Positions 62,916 through 64,000 of a stretch of 64,000 nt of DNA are shown piece after piece. Within the stretch, counting starts at the first letter, position 1. Each line of letters starts with the position of its first letter. Under the pieces are notes generated by a model. The model was not told the DNA's origin, made no database searches, and worked only from the letters and a program-made list of their open reading frames with translations. The stretch spans positions 1-64,000 of the forward strand of contig NZ_MBUA01000001.1 in NCBI RefSeq assembly GCF_014332695.1, read 5' to 3'. This DNA comes from Flavihumibacter stibioxidans. Lineage in GTDB: Bacteria > Bacteroidota > Bacteroidia > Chitinophagales > Chitinophagaceae. The position numbers were made by a program, and so were the translations under genes.

Positions 62916-63887
62916 CTATTTTATTGGTGGTTTTCGTCTCACCCTTACACTTCCATTTTGCTGCAGGTTACTGGAAAGGAATACTTCCTGCGGCGTATTG
63001 CCATCATATACAATCATCAGGGCAGTGTTGGGTGGAATACTGCCAAGATTCTCGGCAAACATCGCGATATCATTGAATTCCTTGGCAGGATCTAGCTTGA
63101 TATAAATAGTGGTTGCCTTTGCGGAGATCATTTGTTTTTCCAGCACCGGCGTGCCATTTAAGAAAACTGTAATTGTATCTCCATCTATATCACCGTTATC
63201 ATAAAAACTTACCCTGATCGAATCAGAATTAACAGTAACCTCATTTGCAACGATGGTTTGACGCTGCTTGAACCGGGAGGTTAAAGAGTTGGCATCAAGG
63301 GTTGGGCCTTTTACCACACTTCTGTTATTGCCGGCAGAAGTAACTGCATTCTTGATTTCCGGACCGTCCTTGTCATCCAGCACGATCACATCTTCAATGG
63401 ATGGCTGCCAAAGCTTTTTGGCAATCCCTTCATTGATCGCCTCATCTTCCTGAACCAGGGAGTCAAGGGAGAACAGCACCCTTAGTTCCGGGCAGGTGTA
63501 ACGGTATTTGCCTTCAGACATGAATGCCCCGCGAACAAAACTTCCAACCTTGGAAACACGTAATGTACCTTCGAAACTCATGTTACAGGTCACCCCGTCA
63601 ATGGAATTTTCCTTGTAGAAAACCACAGGTATATCCGGTATACTTACCTGCCTGGTTTTGGGATCATAGGTTCCCTTGATATAAAAACTTTGGTATCCAT
63701 TCCGAAAATAATACCCAAAAACACCCTCTACCTTATTTCCTTTTTGCTTGATAATCAATTGAGTAAGGTAGTTGTTAAAGTTGCCATCCATCACAACGTC
63801 GGCTTTCCCAAACCAGCTGCCCGCCATATTTTGCGCTGCAGCATTCAGGCTGAGGAATAATAAGGATATTAGAATTATACGATGCAT
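62916..63887 (-). CDS. Secreted protein of unknown function
   Basis: 323 residues with a signal peptide (MHRIILISLLFLSLNAAAQ). The N-terminal ~130 residues (MAGSWFGKADVVMDGNFNNY, GNKVEGVFGYYFRNG) read as a lipocalin-like small beta-barrel. A linker with Asn/Ser-rich patches follows, then a beta domain at ~215-310 (SIRVSFYDNGDIDGDTITVF, NTALMIVYDGNTPQEVFLSS). The second domain with its DNGDIDGD acidic loop looks calcium-binding. I recognise no named family beyond this. It is convergent with parC. Confidence 0.78.
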   Translation of the reverse strand: MHRIILISLLFLSLNAAAQNMAGSWFGKADVVMDGNFNNYLTQLIIKQKGNKVEGVFGYYFRNGYQSFYIKGTYDPKTRQVSIPDIPVVFYKENSIDGVTCNMSFEGTLRVSKVGSFVRGAFMSEGKYRYTCPELRVLFSLDSLVQEDEAINEGIAKKLWQPSIEDVIVLDDKDGPEIKNAVTSAGNNRSVVKGPTLDANSLTSRFKQRQTIVANEVTVNSDSIRVSFYDNGDIDGDTITVFLNGTPVLEKQMISAKATTIYIKLDPAKEFNDIAMFAENLGSIPPNTALMIVYDGNTPQEVFLSSNLQQNGSVRVRRKPPIK

Positions 63888-63956
63888 ACTGGAAAATTAA
63901 AGAAATAATCAGACTATAAATGGGATTTTACCTATGGATATTTTGCATGCAATAAA

Positions 63957-64000
63957 TTACTTCAGATAGCGTTTTATGTCGCGCTCAACCTCCCGTTTTT
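63957..64000 (-). CDS. C-terminal fragment of a gene cut by the window end
   Basis: On the minus strand the last bases read in one frame as KREVERDIKRYLK followed by TAA at 63957-63959. The other two frames have stops. The basic, helical tail looks like a real protein end, but only 13 residues are visible, so no product can be named. Confidence 0.45.
   Translation of the reverse strand, partial: KREVERDIKRYLK

Overview
The window looks like a chromosomal segment from a Bacteroidota bacterium, most likely of the Chitinophagaceae/Chitinophagia group. The evidence is: promoters with the Bacteroidota consensus (TTTG, 19 bases, TAnnTTTG, perfect before tRNA-Lys); little Shine-Dalgarno signal at gene starts; families typical of the phylum (DUF2723, DUF2490, DUF4258, a rhodanese-thioredoxin lipoprotein, Bacteroidota-type ParE/ParC); and many secreted proteins and lipoproteins. 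The species assignment is inference. No phage, insertion sequence, CRISPR array or rRNA gene is visible, and nearly all of the window is ordinary dense chromosome.

Layout. 1-7.8 kb: tRNA-Val, mtaB (tRNA t6A37 methylthiolation), a membrane-anchored DUF4258 protein, plsC, priA, an NAD(P)-binding protein, murB and a secreted protein. 7.7-15.4 kb: a MoxR/ChlI-like ATPase with a VWA partner, a 33-bp inverted repeat pair, a large DUF2723 membrane protein, a SAM hydrolase and an SDR. 15.6-20.7 kb: tRNA-Lys, then a minus-strand pair made of a secreted papain-like peptidase with DUF4384 and a secreted beta-propeller/caspase-like protein. 20.8-26.8 kb: a GH3 glycosidase, a ZU5-like lipoprotein, an AraC regulator and galactokinase.

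26.8-38.9 kb is the most coherent block, a complete assimilatory sulfate reduction and cysteine synthesis cluster. It starts with an Rrf2 regulator carrying four cysteines, followed by cysJ, cysI, cobA, cysE, cysK, cysH, cysD, a DUF2490 protein, a fusion of a siroheme-synthase N-domain to a TauE/SafE-type membrane transporter, and cysN. CysH has the cysteine pairs of the iron-sulfur APS reductase, and no APS kinase is present. The route is therefore sulfate to APS to sulfite to sulfide to cysteine, with siroheme for CysI supplied by CobA plus the fusion protein.

38.9-64 kb: ftsE, a three-gene minus-strand glycosyltransferase/oxidoreductase operon, rpsO-pnp, prmA, plsY, an M48 lipoprotein peptidase, a YdeI/OmdA protein, ftsH, a PepSY membrane protein, dnaG, tcdA (a second t6A37 enzyme), the rhodanese-thioredoxin lipoprotein, a YkgJ-type cysteine-cluster protein, two tandem paralogous small acidic proteins, then parE - DUF1835 protein - VOC protein - parC, a secreted protein of unknown function and the clipped end of a further gene.

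The points most worth a second look are the siroheme-synthase/TauE fusion inside the cys operon, the two-clan secreted cysteine peptidase pair, the GTCTGAC palindrome family (10.4, 10.6 and 38.9 kb), the Rrf2 regulator with its candidate operator, and the tandem 90-residue acidic paralogs.
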